In this document: positions 34,166 through 45,500 of the stretch, in pieces
Layout of the letters: each line of letters begins with the position of its first letter
How positions within the stretch are numbered: the stretch's first letter is position 1
The notes under the pieces: model-generated
What the model was told of the DNA's origin: nothing
Database searches by the model: none
Seen by the model: the letters and a program-made list of their open reading frames with translations, nothing else
From: Inia geoffrensis
Taxonomy: Eukaryota > Chordata > Mammalia > Artiodactyla > Iniidae
Length of the DNA stretch: 64,000 bases
Assembly (NCBI GenBank): GCA_036417435.1
Contig: CM070899.1
Span: 173,133,494-173,197,493 of the forward strand
Reading direction: 5' to 3'
Translations under genes and position numbers: made by a program

Positions 34166-35185
34166 AAGATCCCTGTTCTTAAGTGAATTCATTGCACTCT
34201 CTGACCTCCCCCCATAGGTAATCTATAAAATAATTCATGCTGTTCTTTTCACGCTTAAGAATGTTGATTGCGTCTTCTCTGAAAGGGTTACCTGAAAATT
34301 TACTTTTCCTTTCCTGAGAGTTAGAAAGTAGGCAAGGGTCAGTTTTCTCACTAAGCTAATCATTGAGAATGTCAAATAAAATCATGCCAAATACAGAAGG
34401 CATCACTCATGCACAGGAAATTTTCACTTTTATTTCAAATGCCTCTCTATTTTGTGTATCTTTCTGCTTCTCTGTTGCTGACAAATTGATGATCTACTTT
34501 AACATAAATAAAATATTTAAAAAAATAAATGCGTCTCAGGACCAGTTTCAGCCATGGCTGCTGTAATAGTCCATCTATTATTTAAAAAGCCATATCAAAT
34601 AACTAAACATTCTCACTTTTATTTCTATATTTTTGACAAAATGTTCAGGGGAAATTCCACTTTTGGCTTTCTATGCGTGCTTCTTCATTTTCTTAGACCA
34701 CTGTTTCAGATACTTTCCTGCTATAAAATAACACCAGTCAATTTCTGAAGTGATCACTGCCTCTATCATTGCAAGCCTCTGTTGCCTAGAGGATAGATAT
34801 CAAACTGGAGTGAAAATGGTGGAGTGAAGTGTGTATGTTTATTCTCAAGTAGTAAATGTACTCTTCACTTACTGCTGTAGGCTATAGACATCTCTTTTCA
34901 TATAAAGATAGGAAAAAAAATCCAACTTAAACAGATGTTATTAATCTGCTCTTTTACGGTCTAATCTCCACCACCATATAAATGACAATTTATATTGTCA
35001 GAGGAACTCTGGAGTTCCTCAGGTGATAATATTTCTTTCCATGTGGAGAAGCTTGAAATAATCACAAGATTAAACTTATTTTTAGGAGAAATAAAGTATT
35101 TTTTATGTTATCTCAAAATGTTATCTTTCTAATGGGCTTGGGGTTAGTTAAATCTAAATGATTAGAAATTTGGTATCATTGTGGG
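34166..35185. other. No gene seen
   Basis: Unrecognised AT-rich sequence; 64-67 codon frames at 34363 and 34554 have no recognised features. Confidence 0.5.
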
Positions 35186-35280
35186 TATATTTTACATAGT
35201 TCCCTGTGGCATATTATACAAATGGGAACAGATCTCTTCCATCTTTATGTACACCATTTTATATTTTTGACTTTGCCCAT

Positions 35281-35334
35281 TGGTCCCATCAAGAGGTGGA
35301 GTCTATTTGGTCCCATCAAGAGGTGGAGTCTATT
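35281..35334. repeat. Perfect 27-bp tandem duplication
   Basis: The unit tggtcccatcaagaggtgga plus gtctatt occurs twice back to back (35281-35307, 35308-35334) without mismatch inside an old MLT1 LTR. Perfect identity implies the duplication is much younger than the LTR. Confidence 0.95.
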
Positions 35335-35584
35335 TCACCATTTCTTGACTCAGAACTTGGCCACATGACTTGCTTTGGCCAATGGGGAAAAAATATCATA
35401 AGCAGAAGCTTGAAAAATGTTTTGCAATCTGACTTGCTATCTTGTTGCATCTGGAACTCCAAGTACAGCATGTGAATGAACATAGGCTAGCCTCATGGAG
35501 AATGAGAGGTTAATGTAGAAAAGAACCAGAGCATCCCAGCTGATATTAAGCTAAACAGCCAGATGTGTGTTAGACCACGTAGAC

Positions 35585-36000
35585 CAAGGATGGGCAAACT
35601 ATGATCTGTGGGTTGCCAACTCACCATCTGCTTTTGTATAGCAGGTATACTACCTTTCAATAAAGTAGTATTGAAACACAGCCATGCTCATTCACTTATA
35701 TATTGTCTATGGCTGCTTTTGTGCTACAAAGCCAGAGTTGAGTAACTACAACAGAGATCACATGGTCTACCAAGTCTTTTACAGAAAAGGTTTTTTTCTC
35801 TCTGTTGTGGCCTCTCACGTTGCAGAGCACAGGCTCCAGATGCACAGGCTCAGCGCATGGCTCATGGGCCCAGCCGCTCCGCGGCATGTGGGATCTTCCC
35901 GGACCAGGGCACGAACCCGTGTCCCCTGCATCGGCAGGCAGACTCTCAACCACTGCGCCACCAGGGAAGCCCGAGAAAAGGTTTTTTGACTCTTGCCCTA
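35585..36000. mobile_element. hAT-group MITE holding a SINE
   Basis: Begins caaggatgggcaaac and contains 'gaaacacagccatgctcatt', 'tattgtctatggctgctttt' and 'agccagagttgagtaactac', ending near 'gactcttgccct'. Terminal sequence resembles CAGGGGTCGGCAAAC-type inverted repeats. Same family as 56003-56220. An 8-bp target duplication was not identified. Confidence 0.65.
35797..35973 (-). mobile_element. Short CHR-type SINE nested in hAT in MLT1
   Basis: Reverse, with an incomplete body end (the terminal 'gtacc' part and long A tail are missing) and a 3-4 base loss in the 'cagcgcatgg' part. Target-site duplication agaaaaggtttttt at 35783-35796 and 35974-35987. B box intact. Confidence 0.95.
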
Positions 36001-36284
36001 AACCGTCCAATTGCAGGCAAGCTGGCCAAGACCAGAAGAACCATCCAGCCAAACCACAAAATCATAAGGAATAATAAATATTTGTTGTTTCAAATCTTCT
36101 AGTTTTGGGTGGTTTGTTATGCAGTATAAACTGATACTAACTGAAGTTAACTGATAACTGATTTTATCCCCATCACTTCAATCCCCGTTTTACTTTTATG
36201 TTTGTTAGTGATGCCCTTTCTCTGGAGCTTTTAAGCTTGGAGGCTTGGCCCATAAGCTCAATGAATAAAGAGTTGGATCATGTT

Positions 36285-36450
36285 AGAGATCATTTTGTCC
36301 AATCAGTTCATTTTACAGACAAGAAAATAAACTCCAGGGAGAGTATTCAAGGCTACACAGATAGCTCTTTGCCAACTAACTGGCAATGGGCCTCTCACTT
36401 GTGAAACTCAAATCTTTCTTCCTTTCCAATGATCCTGTGAAAATGCCTTG
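36285..36450 (+). mobile_element. MIR/L2-like fragment
   Basis: 'cattttacagacaagaaaat', 'aactccagggagagtattca', 'ggctacacagatagctcttt' follow the usual MIR core order. Diverged. Confidence 0.5.
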
Positions 36451-37190
36451 ATTTGATTGCCCCAGGAGGCAATTTAACATTTGTTCAGTCATCCTTAATG
36501 CAATTTGCACTTTTTCCATATTATTTTTCCTAACGGAGGACTTTGGAATGGGGAATATGGATGTAACAACTTGAGATCACCGGAAATTCTGTCACAAAAA
36601 TGTTTGAGAGTGGTGTTTAAGAGAAATGATGGTTCATCTCTGATCACATCTGAATGGTAGTTTGGTCTCGTGAAGCAAAAATGTATACTTTTTTGACTTG
36701 TTCCTCAGTTTCCCCGAATAATTCTGATAGGCTTCAGTTGGATAAGTTAATTAAGTTGTTTGTTTTTACCTTCTCATAGACTTCTTTTTGTATTGTATGG
36801 CAGACACTTGCAATGCAAATTTTTGAAATGCCTTGAAATATTGGTTAAAATAAATAATTCCGTAAAACTACAGTTATTATTTAAGTTTATCTTGTGGGTC
36901 TCTACAGACATAAGAGCAAAATAACGATTTTTAGGATACGTATAGGCTGGCTCTTGCAAACCTTTGGCAAGATTAATTTTAGACCTGATAATTATAGAAT
37001 TGATAAGGATGGTGATAATTTTAAGCTTGGTTTTATTTCGATTCCATATCTAGCTATTTATTCATGTAAAAACAACTGTCACATGTATTTATAAAAGACT
37101 GGGAATCTAAATGCAAACTCAAAGAAAGTAGTTTTATTGATTGTATTTTTGTGGCTGTACATTAGTATTGCTTCTCTTCTGTGTTAATAA
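36451..37190. other. No gene seen
   Basis: Unrecognised AT-rich sequence. Confidence 0.5.
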
Positions 37191-37204
37191 AAAGTCAATA
37201 TACA

Positions 37205-37407
37205 GGGCTTCCCTGGTGGCGCAGTGGTTGAGAGTCTGCCTGCCGATGCAGGGGGCGCGGGTTGGTGCCCCGGTCCGGGAAGATCCCACATGCCGCGGAG
37301 TGGCTGGGCCTGTGAGCCATGGCCTCTGAGCCTGCACGTCCGGAGCCTGTGCTCCGCAACGGGAGAGGCCACTGCAGTGAGAGGCCCACGTACTGGAAAA
37401 AAAAAAG
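37205..37407 (+). mobile_element. Short CHR-type SINE
   Basis: Complete head and body with an A tail. Target-site duplication of about 15 bp, aaaagtcaatataca, ends at 37204 and recurs at 37408-37422. The B box has C to G (gggttggtgcc), which would be expected to weaken pol III transcription. Confidence 0.96.
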
Positions 37408-37549
37408 AAAAGTCAATATACAGAATCAGTTACACGTGTATTATGTATTGACAGTATAATATTTGTTAGGTACATATTACAATGTTATAAAGTAGGTTGG
37501 CTATAAGTTCTTACCACTTAAAATAGGTTATATTAGTCATTTACCTCTC

Positions 37550-39228
37550 GCTAAGATGAATCACTGTTAATATTTGGTGTTATATTCCATATAGCTTTCT
37601 ACTAATTTGTATATATATGTATATGTCTATTTTTTAAACATAAATTGTATTTTAATGTACACATTGTGTATCACCTCAATTATTTTACTGACATCTTGGG
37701 AACATTTTCTATGTTAGAACACATAGGTCTCCCTTTTCTTAACATGTAATTTTGTAAAATGGATTATCATGATATATAAAAATTCTTTAATAGGCATTTA
37801 AGTTGTTTTAATTTTTTGTTATAATCAATGCTTTAAGTAATGCTTTTGTACATATTCCCTTGTACACTTATTCAAGTATTTCTGAGGGATAAATTTGAAG
37901 AATTGAAGTACCTGGATCTATATCTGTGCCCATTTTACATTTTGACTGATTTTGTCAAATGTCCTTAAAAATGGTTGTAACATTGTGTAGTCTTACCAAT
38001 AGTATCAGAGCATGCAAACATTGGATTTTATTAGTTTTTTCACTTTATACCAAGTTGATGGTAAACCTGAATTCCTAAGGTTCTTACTAATTTGATCATA
38101 AATGGTGATTTGAGATTTGTATTTATTCTTCTGTGATTTGCTTATTCATATGTCCTAAAGACATTTCTATATCTTTAAAAAAACGAATGCGTAGAAATCC
38201 TTTGTACACTATAATCCTTTTTCTCTCGTTCATTTTTACTTTGTTTAAGGGAGTTTTCTTATTAAAATTTTTTTTCTTGAATTATACAAATTTTTTTGGC
38301 TTCTGGGTTTTAATTTTGTTTAAGAAGACGTTTTCTATAAAAACAGTAAAATTTCCTATATTTTCTTCTAAATTTTGTAGTTTTTGAGAATTACATTTAG
38401 GCCTTTAGTATGACAGAAATTTATTTTTGTGAATTTGTGGTATAGTGATCTATCTTTACTTTTTCAAATGGGTAGTCACATTTTTAAATGCTATTTTTCT
38501 CAATTATCTGAAATGTCAACACGATCATATATTAATTATTCTGTGTGGTTAGGTCTGCTTTGCAGTATTTGGTGCCATTTATCTACTTTACCATTTCTAA
38601 GACAATCAGACTCTCTTAGGTACTGAAACTTTTTGTTATTGTTTTGGTATTGGAGTTGGAAGATGAATCACTCTTTCACTATTCTTTTTTTATTTCTTTA
38701 AGATTTTTATAACTTATTTTGCACATTTAGTTTTTCAGTTAAATTCTAGAATCACTTTGTAAAGTTCCATAAAATTTCTGTTTTAAAATTTGATTAAGAT
38801 TGCTTTGATTTTATGTATTTATTTAAGGGAATTTAATAGGCTTACAATATTTTTACCTTCACTCCTGAACATGGTATGATTCTCTATGTTTTCAGGTCTT
38901 GTCTGTGTCCGTGAATAGAGTTTAAATTTAATAGTTTTCTTGATATATCTCTTGTACATCAATTCTCCTGTTAATTCATAGGTATTTTACAGTTTTTGTT
39001 GCTATTATAAACTGGATTTTTCTTAAAGTGAAAGATAGTGCTTCAGTCAAAAATTGTTATTTACTTGAACTGTCCAACTTCTATATCATACGATATCATA
39101 TCGTCGTCTGCAAGTCTCAGAATACATTTTAATATGTAAGTGGCTTTTTGAAACTGTTTAAAAGTCAAGAATCCAATATTTTATTTCCTATCATAAAAAA
39201 GTTTTGCTTGATAAAACAAACACCACTT
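37550..39228 (-). mobile_element. Old L1M-type sequence, reverse
   Basis: Reverse complement of an old L1 3' half: 'tggattttattagttttttc', 'gcttattcatatgtcctaaa', 'tagtatgacagaaatttatt', 'tttggtattggagttggaag', 'aaagttccataaaatttctg'. Heavily diverged; frames destroyed. It may continue past the SINE to about 39600. Confidence 0.6.
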
Positions 39229-39448
39229 GGGCTTCCCTGGTGGTGCAGTGGTTGAGAGTCCGCCTGCCGATGCAGGGGACACGGGTTTGTGTCCCGGTCC
39301 GGGAAGATCCCACATGCCGTGGAGCGGCTAGGCCTGTGACCCGTGGCCGCTGAGCCTATGCGTCCGGAGCCTGTGCTCCGCAACGGGAGAGGCCACAACA
39401 GTGAGAGGCCCGTGTACCACACACAAAAAAACAAAAACAAAAAAATCC
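39229..39448 (+). mobile_element. Short CHR-type SINE
   Basis: Complete; target-site duplication acaccactt at 39220-39228 and 39449-39457. The tail is A-rich with C interruptions. B box altered (gggtttgtgtcc). Confidence 0.95.
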
Positions 39449-39884
39449 ACACCACTTAAAGCTGCCGATGTTTGTAACTGTCATTTCCTTTTTATTATAT
39501 CTCCTTGTTCTTAATTTCAGATCTTGTCTGTTTATTGGTGTTCATCAGAGGTCTTGGACCTTCTTTGCTTCTCTCCATTTTTCTGAATTTATTTTTGCCA
39601 TCCTTGGGGAAAGAGAAACTCATCATATGGAGTACAAAAGTTTTATCGTACTGAAGGACACCTTACTTCTTGGAATATGTTATTGTAGCTGAAGAATACG
39701 AACACCAAGAAAGCTTTGACTCAGGTAATCACAATTCTTCCAATATAGTGTCCTCTTTCAAGTGTGTCACTACCAATGTAGGGTTTGGGGTATCATGTTT
39801 GCTGACAGTTGTTTATTTTGTGAAATAAATGATTGTTTATTTCATGTAACAAATCTTTTTGGACAAGTGATATCATTTTAGTTG

Positions 39885-40730
39885 TTATTACCACTGGGAT
39901 GCGCAGGGCAAAGGGGAATGGGGCAGGGTGTGGGTTTATGTCCTAGGCGTACAGGTCCTGAAGGTGCAGACCCAGAAACAGCCGTGAGGTGGCGCCAGGC
40001 TGCACAGGTTGCTCCAGGATGCATGGTCCAGCATGTGCGATCTGGGGCTGGGAGCTGGAATCTGTCAGCAATTCCAGGAGACTACAGGGCTGGTGGGCCC
40101 GGGAACCCCCCTCCCTCAGGCCTCAGCCTCAGCAGGGTTTCTCTCCAGTCCAGGGAGCCCAGCTTTGGGGCCGGGGCCAGGCCTCAGTGGTGCCCCTCTG
40201 TTTGAGGTGCAGTTCGGCTGTCACAGCGGGGATGGCGTCCAGCCCTGCCAACTGGGCAGAAGGTCGGTGACCATCTTCTTCCCACGCTGCCAGGTCCTTT
40301 GCAGCAGGGAGGGCCCAAGGCCATTGGGTTACTGTGCAAAAACTCCGCGTAATCCTGCACCAGATGTTGCAACTGCAGGTGAAGGCCACCTTGACCACTT
40401 CCTGGAAGATGGCATAGATGTTCTGTGCAGGCAAGCTGAGCACTGGACGGAGGCCCTGTACCCACGGTCCTTGCCATCTCCTAGCCCCTCTGGTAGGTCA
40501 CCAGCTCCAAACCCATTCTACCTTAGCTTGTTCACCAGCGACGTGTCCTTGCACAGGTCAGTCTTTCAGCCCACGATGATGGGCATCTCCTTACAGAAGT
40601 GATTCAGGTACCACCGCCTAAAGATGTTGTTAGATCTGTCTGGGCTAGTGACATGGAAGCAGAGGTGCAGGATGCTGGCGCCATGGTAGAACAGGGCCGC
40701 AGGCCGTCCTGGTTGACTTGTCCTGCAGTC
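39885..40730 (-). pseudogene. RHOD: Processed pseudogene of a Rho GTPase, closest to RHOD
   Basis: Read on the minus strand, three-frame translation follows RHOD from just after the G3 (DTAGQ) region to the C-terminus: LFYHGASILHLCFHVTSPD and NNIFRRWYLNHFCKEMPII at about 40565-40690, KTDLCKDTSLVNKLR after it, LELVTYQRG and EMARTVG near 40465-40500, NIYAIFQEVVKVAF at about 40380-40425, and a CAAX-like end CTVT at 40327-40338. RHOD ends CVVT. It is contiguous, with no introns, and lacks about the first third including the P-loop. Damage: VGCKTD reads VG-stop-KTD, a stop follows KLR, two residues are lost in WYPEVNHFC, at least three frameshifts occur, and the final stop is lost (CAA). 39885-40323 would be 3'UTR. 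No clear A tail or target duplication was found. RHOF is the alternative parent but fits less well. Confidence 0.78.
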
Positions 40731-40965
40731 CCTTGTCCTGCTGTGCTTCTTGCCCTGCTGACTCCTGTTGGGGCAGCAATGTGGAAGAAGTGGGGTAGGG
40801 GGAAGTAGAAAAAATTTTTTAATCTTAATATTTTTCTTTTCTAATTTTGTCAGATCAATACACTTCCCACACTGTGGTATATCTGAAATCTTGGGCACAG
40901 TTATTCAAAATAATGCTTGGATATTTGAAATCTAGTTTAAAAGTCACCTTAAAAACCTGATGACT

Positions 40966-41682
40966 AGGGGGACCTTCAAGATGGTGGAGGAGTAAGACGT
41001 GGAGATCAACTTCCTCCCCACAAATACATCAGAAATATATCTACATGTGGAACAACTACAGAACACCTACCGAATGCTGGCAGAAGACCTCAGACTTCCC
41101 AAAAGGCAGGAAACTCCCCATGTACCCAGGTAGGGCAAAAGAAAAAAGAAAAAACAGAGACAAAAGAATAGGGACAGGACCTGCACCTCTGGGAGGGAGC
41201 TGTGAAGGAGGAAAAGTTTCCACACACTAGAAGCTCCTTCACTTGTGGAAAGGGGGTGTGGGCGGGGTGGGGGGGAGCTTCAGAGCCACGGAGGAGAGCG
41301 CAGCAACAGGGGTGCAGACGGCAAAGTGGAGAGATTCCCGCACAGAGGATTGGTGCCGACCAGCACTCACCAGCCCGAGAGGCTTGTCTGCTCACCCGCT
41401 GGGGCGGGCGGGGGCTGGGAGCTGAGGCTCGGGCTTCCGAGGTCGGATCCCAGGGAGAGGACTGGGGTTGGCTGCATGAACACAGCCTGAAGGGGGCTAG
41501 TGCACCACAGCTAGTCGGGAGGGAGTCTGGAAAAAACTCTGGACCTGCTAAGAGGCAAGAGATTGTTTTGGGGTGTGCAAGGAAAGGGGATTTCTTCCCT
41601 GTCTGCTCACAGAAGGCAGAGCACCACCTAAACGAGCTCCAGAGATGGGCGTGAGCCATCGCTATCAGCTCAGACACCAGAG
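40966..41682 (+). promoter_or_regulatory. L1 5'UTR (internal promoter region) with YY1-like site and G4
   Basis: GC-rich region with several CpGs. CAAGATGG at 40977-40984 matches the YY1 core that sits at the same place in the human L1 5'UTR, where it sets the start site; function here is inferred. A strong G4 motif is at 41252-41276 (G runs of 5, 3, 4 and 7). At about 41680 the sequence jumps from 5'UTR text into mid-ORF1, so most of the distal 5'UTR is gone. Confidence 0.8.
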
Positions 41683-41749
41683 AAAAGAATTCAGAATAAT
41701 GATAGTAAAGATGATCCAATATCTTGGAAATAGAATGGAGAAAATACAA
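41090..41749 (-). other. 219-codon antisense open frame over the L1 5'UTR and deletion junction
   Basis: Opposite to the L1, a Met-started frame runs 219 codons without a stop, from inside the ORF1 remnant back through the 5'UTR. The middle is rich in Ser, Pro, Cys and Ala, as expected from GC-rich DNA. Primate L1s carry a short antisense ORF0 in the 5'UTR, but this frame has no visible relation to it. It exists in this form because the internal deletion fused two segments. Protein coding is unproven. Confidence 0.25.
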
Positions 41750-42485
41750 GAAATGTTTAACAAAGGCCTAAAGAAAAACTAAAGAGCAAACAAGCAGTGA
41801 TGAACAATACAATAAATGAAATTAAAAATTCTCTAGAAGGGATCAATAGCAGAATAACTAAGGCATAAGAATAGATAAGTGACCTGGAAGATAAAATTAT
41901 TGAATAACTACTGCAGAGCAGAATAAAGAAAAAAGAATGAAAAGAATTGAGGACAATCTCAGAGACTTCTGGGACAACATTAAACACACAAACATTCGAA
42001 TTATAGGGGTCCCAGAAGAAGAAGAGTAAAAGAAAGGGACTGAGAAAATATTTGAAGAGATTATAGTTGAAAACTTCCCCAATATGGGAATGGAAATAGT
42101 TAACCAAGTCTAGGAAGCACTGAGAGTCCCATACAGGATAAATCCAAGGAGAAACACGCCAAGACACATATTAATCAAACTATCAAAAATTAAATGCAAA
42201 GAAAAATTATTAAAAGCAGCAAGGGAAAAACAACAAATAACACACAAGGGAATCCCCATAAGGTTAACAGCTCATCTTTCATCAGAAACTCTGCAAGCCA
42301 GAAGGGACTGGCAGGACATATTTAAAGTGATGAAGGAGAAAAACCTACAGCCAAGATTACTCTACCCAGCAAGGACCTCATTCAGATTTGATGGAGAAAT
42401 TAAAACCTTTACATACAAGCAAAAGATAAGAGATTTCAGCAGCACCAAACAAGCTTTATAACAAATGCTAAAGGATCTTCTCTAG
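41683..42485 (+). pseudogene. L1 ORF1 remnant, 5' end missing
   Basis: ORF1 encodes the RNA-binding chaperone of the L1 particle. The remnant starts at 'aagaattcagaataatgata' in the coiled-coil-proximal part and runs through the RNA-binding and C-terminal parts to a TAG at 42483-42485. In-frame stops are present (for example after the EEE stretch near 42025). The start codon and N-terminus are lost in the internal deletion. Confidence 0.85.
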
Positions 42486-42543
42486 GCAAGAAACACAAAA
42501 GAAGGAAAAGGCCTACAAAAACAAACCTAAAACAACTAAGAAA

Positions 42544-45500
42544 ATGGTAATAGGAGCATACATATTAATAATTACCTTAAATGTAAATGGATTAAATGCT
42601 CCAACCAAAACACATAGACTAGCTGAATGGATACAAAACCAAGACCCATATATACGTTGTCTACAAGAGACCCACTTCAGACCTAGGGACACAAAGAGAC
42701 TGGAAGTGAGGGGATGGAAAAAGATATTCCATGTAAATGGAAATCAAAACAAAGCTGGATTAGCAATTCTCATATCAGACAAAATAGACTTTAAAATAAA
42801 GACTATTACAAGAGTCAAGGATGGACACTACATAACGATCAAGGGATCAATCCAAGAAGAAGAGATAACCATTGTAAATATTTATGCACATAGGAGCACC
42901 TCAATATATACGGCAAATGCTAATAGCCATAAAAGGGGAAATCGACAGTAACACAATCATAGTAGGGGACTTTAACACCCCACTTTCCCCAATGGACAGA
43001 TCATCCAAAATGAAAATAAAAAAGGAAACACAAGCTTTAAAAACATATTAAGCAAGATGAACTTAATCGATATTTATAGGACATTCCATCCAAAAACAAC
43101 AGAATACAATTTAAGTTCAAGTGCTCATGGAACATTCTCCAGGATAGATCATATCTTGGGTCACAAATCAAGCCTTGGTAAATTTAAGAAAATTGAAATC
43201 ATATCAAGTATCTTTTCTGAACACAAGGCTATGAGACTAGATATCAATTACAGGAAAAAAAGTGTGAAAAATACAAACACATGGAGGGTAAACCATACAC
43301 TACTAAATAACCAAGCGATCACTGAAGAAATAAAAGAGGAAATAAAAAAAATACCTAGAAACAAATGACAGTGAAAACATGATGACCCAAAACCTATGGG
43401 ATGCAGCAAAAGCAGTTCTAAGAGGGAAGTTTATAGCAATAGAATCCTACCTCAAGTAACAAGAAACATCTCAAATAAACAACCAACCCTTACACCTAAA
43501 GCAATTAGAGAAAGAAGAACAAAAAACCCTCAAAGTTAGCAGAAGGAAAGAAATCATAAAGATCAGATCAGAAATAAATGAAAAAGTAATGAGGGAAACA
43601 ATAGCAAAGATCAATAAAACTAAAATCTGGTTCTTTGAGAAGATAAACAAAATTGATAAACCATTAGCCAGACTCATCAAGAAAAAAAGGGAGAAGACTC
43701 AAGTCAATAGAAATAGAAATGAAAAGGGAGAAGTAACAACTGACACTGAGGAAATACAAAGGATCATGAGAGATAACTACAAGCAACTATATGCCAATAA
43801 AATGGACAACCTGGAAGAAATGGACAAATTCTTAGAAAGGCACAATCTTCTGAGACTGAACGAGAAAGAAATAGAAAATATGAACAGATGAGTGACAAGC
43901 ACTGAAATTGAAACTTTGATGAAAAATCTTCCAACAAACAAAAGCCCAGGACCAGATGGCTTCACAGGCGAATTCTAACAAACATTTAGAGAAAAGCTAA
44001 CACCTATCCTTCTCAAACTCTTCCAAAATATAGCAGAGGGCGGAGCACTCCCAAACTCATTCTACGAGGCCACCATCAGCCTGATACCAAAACCAGACGA
44101 GGATGTCACAAAGAAAGAAAACTACAGGCCAATATCACTGATGAACATAGATGCAAAAATCCTCAACAAAATACTAGCAAACAGAATCCAACAGCACATT
44201 AAAAGGATCATACCCCATGATCAAGTGGGGTTTATTCCACGAATGCATGGATTCTTCAATATAGGCATATCAAACAATGTGATACACCATATTAACAAAT
44301 TGAAGGAGAAAAACCATATGATCATCTTAATAGATGCAGAGAAAGCTTTCAACAAAATTCAACACCCATTTATGATAAAAACCCTCTAGAAAGTAGGCAT
44401 GGAGGTAATTTACCTCAACATAATAAAGGCCATATGTGACAAACCTACAGCCAACATCGTTCTCAGTGGTGAAAAACTGAAACCATTTCCTCTAAAACAG
44501 GAACAAGGCAAGGTTGTCCACTCTCACTGCTATTATTCAACATAGTTTTGGAAGTTTTAGCCATAGTGATCAGAGAAGAAAAAGAAATAAAAGGAATTCA
44601 AATTGAAAAAGAAGAAGTAAAACGGTCATTGTTTGCAGATGACATGATACTATACATAGAGAATCCTAAAAATGCTACCAGAATACTAGTAGAGCTAATC
44701 AATGAATTTGGTAAAGTAACAGGATACAAAATTAATGCACAGAAATCTCTTGCATTCCTATACACTAATGATGAAAAATCTGAAAGAGAAATTAAGCAAA
44801 CACTCCCATTTACCACTGCAACAAAAAGAATAAAATACCTAGGAATAAACCTACCTAAGGAGACAAAAGGCCTGTATGCAGAAAACTATAAGACACTGAT
44901 GAAAGAAATTAAGGATGATACAAACAGATGGAGAGATATACCATGTTCTTGGATTGGAAGACTCAACATTGTGAAAATGAATATACTACCCAAAGCAATC
45001 TACATATTCAATGCAATCCTTATCAAACTATCAATGGCATTTTTCACAGAATAAGAACAAAAAAATCGCACAGTTTGTATGGAAACACAAAAGTCCCCGG
45101 ATATCCAAGGCAATATTGAGAAAGAAAAATGGAGCTGGAGGAATCAGGCACCATGACTTCAGACCAAACTACAAAGCTACAGTAATCAAGACAGTATGGT
45201 ACTGGCACAAAAACAGAAATATAGATCAACAGAGCAGGATAGAAAGCCCAGAGATAAACCCACGCACTTATGGTCACCTTAAGAAGAATACCCAATGGAG
45301 AAAAGACAGCCCCTTCAGTAAGTGGTGCCTGGATAACTGGACAGCTACATGTAAAAGAATGAAATTAAAACACTTCCTAACACCATGCATAAAAAATAAA
45401 CTCCAAATGGATTAAAGACCTAAGTGTAAGGCCAGACCCTATCAAACTCTTAGAGGAAAACATAGGAAGAAGACTCTATGACATAAATCACATCAAGATC

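Larger units (their letters stand above)
35190..36145 (+). mobile_element. MLT1-type LTR split by an hAT element
   Basis: Left part about 35190-35584 ('aagaggtggagtctatttca', 'cttgctttggccaatgggg'). Right part about 36000-36145 ('aagctggccaagaccagaag', then 'aataaatatttgttgtttc' and 'tttgttatgcagtataaact'). The polyadenylation signal is near 36073. The insert between them is an hAT MITE that itself holds a SINE. Confidence 0.7.

Noticed and set aside
40009..40602. 197-codon forward frame and overlapping GC-rich frames at 39882-40602
   Set aside because: It is antisense to the RHOD-like pseudogene; the minus strand carries the recognisable homology and the forward frame matches no family I know.
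40940..40966. Target-site duplication for L1 copy B
   Set aside because: Flanks at 40940-40966 and 47165-47200 share only A-rich, low-information sequence; no convincing direct repeat.
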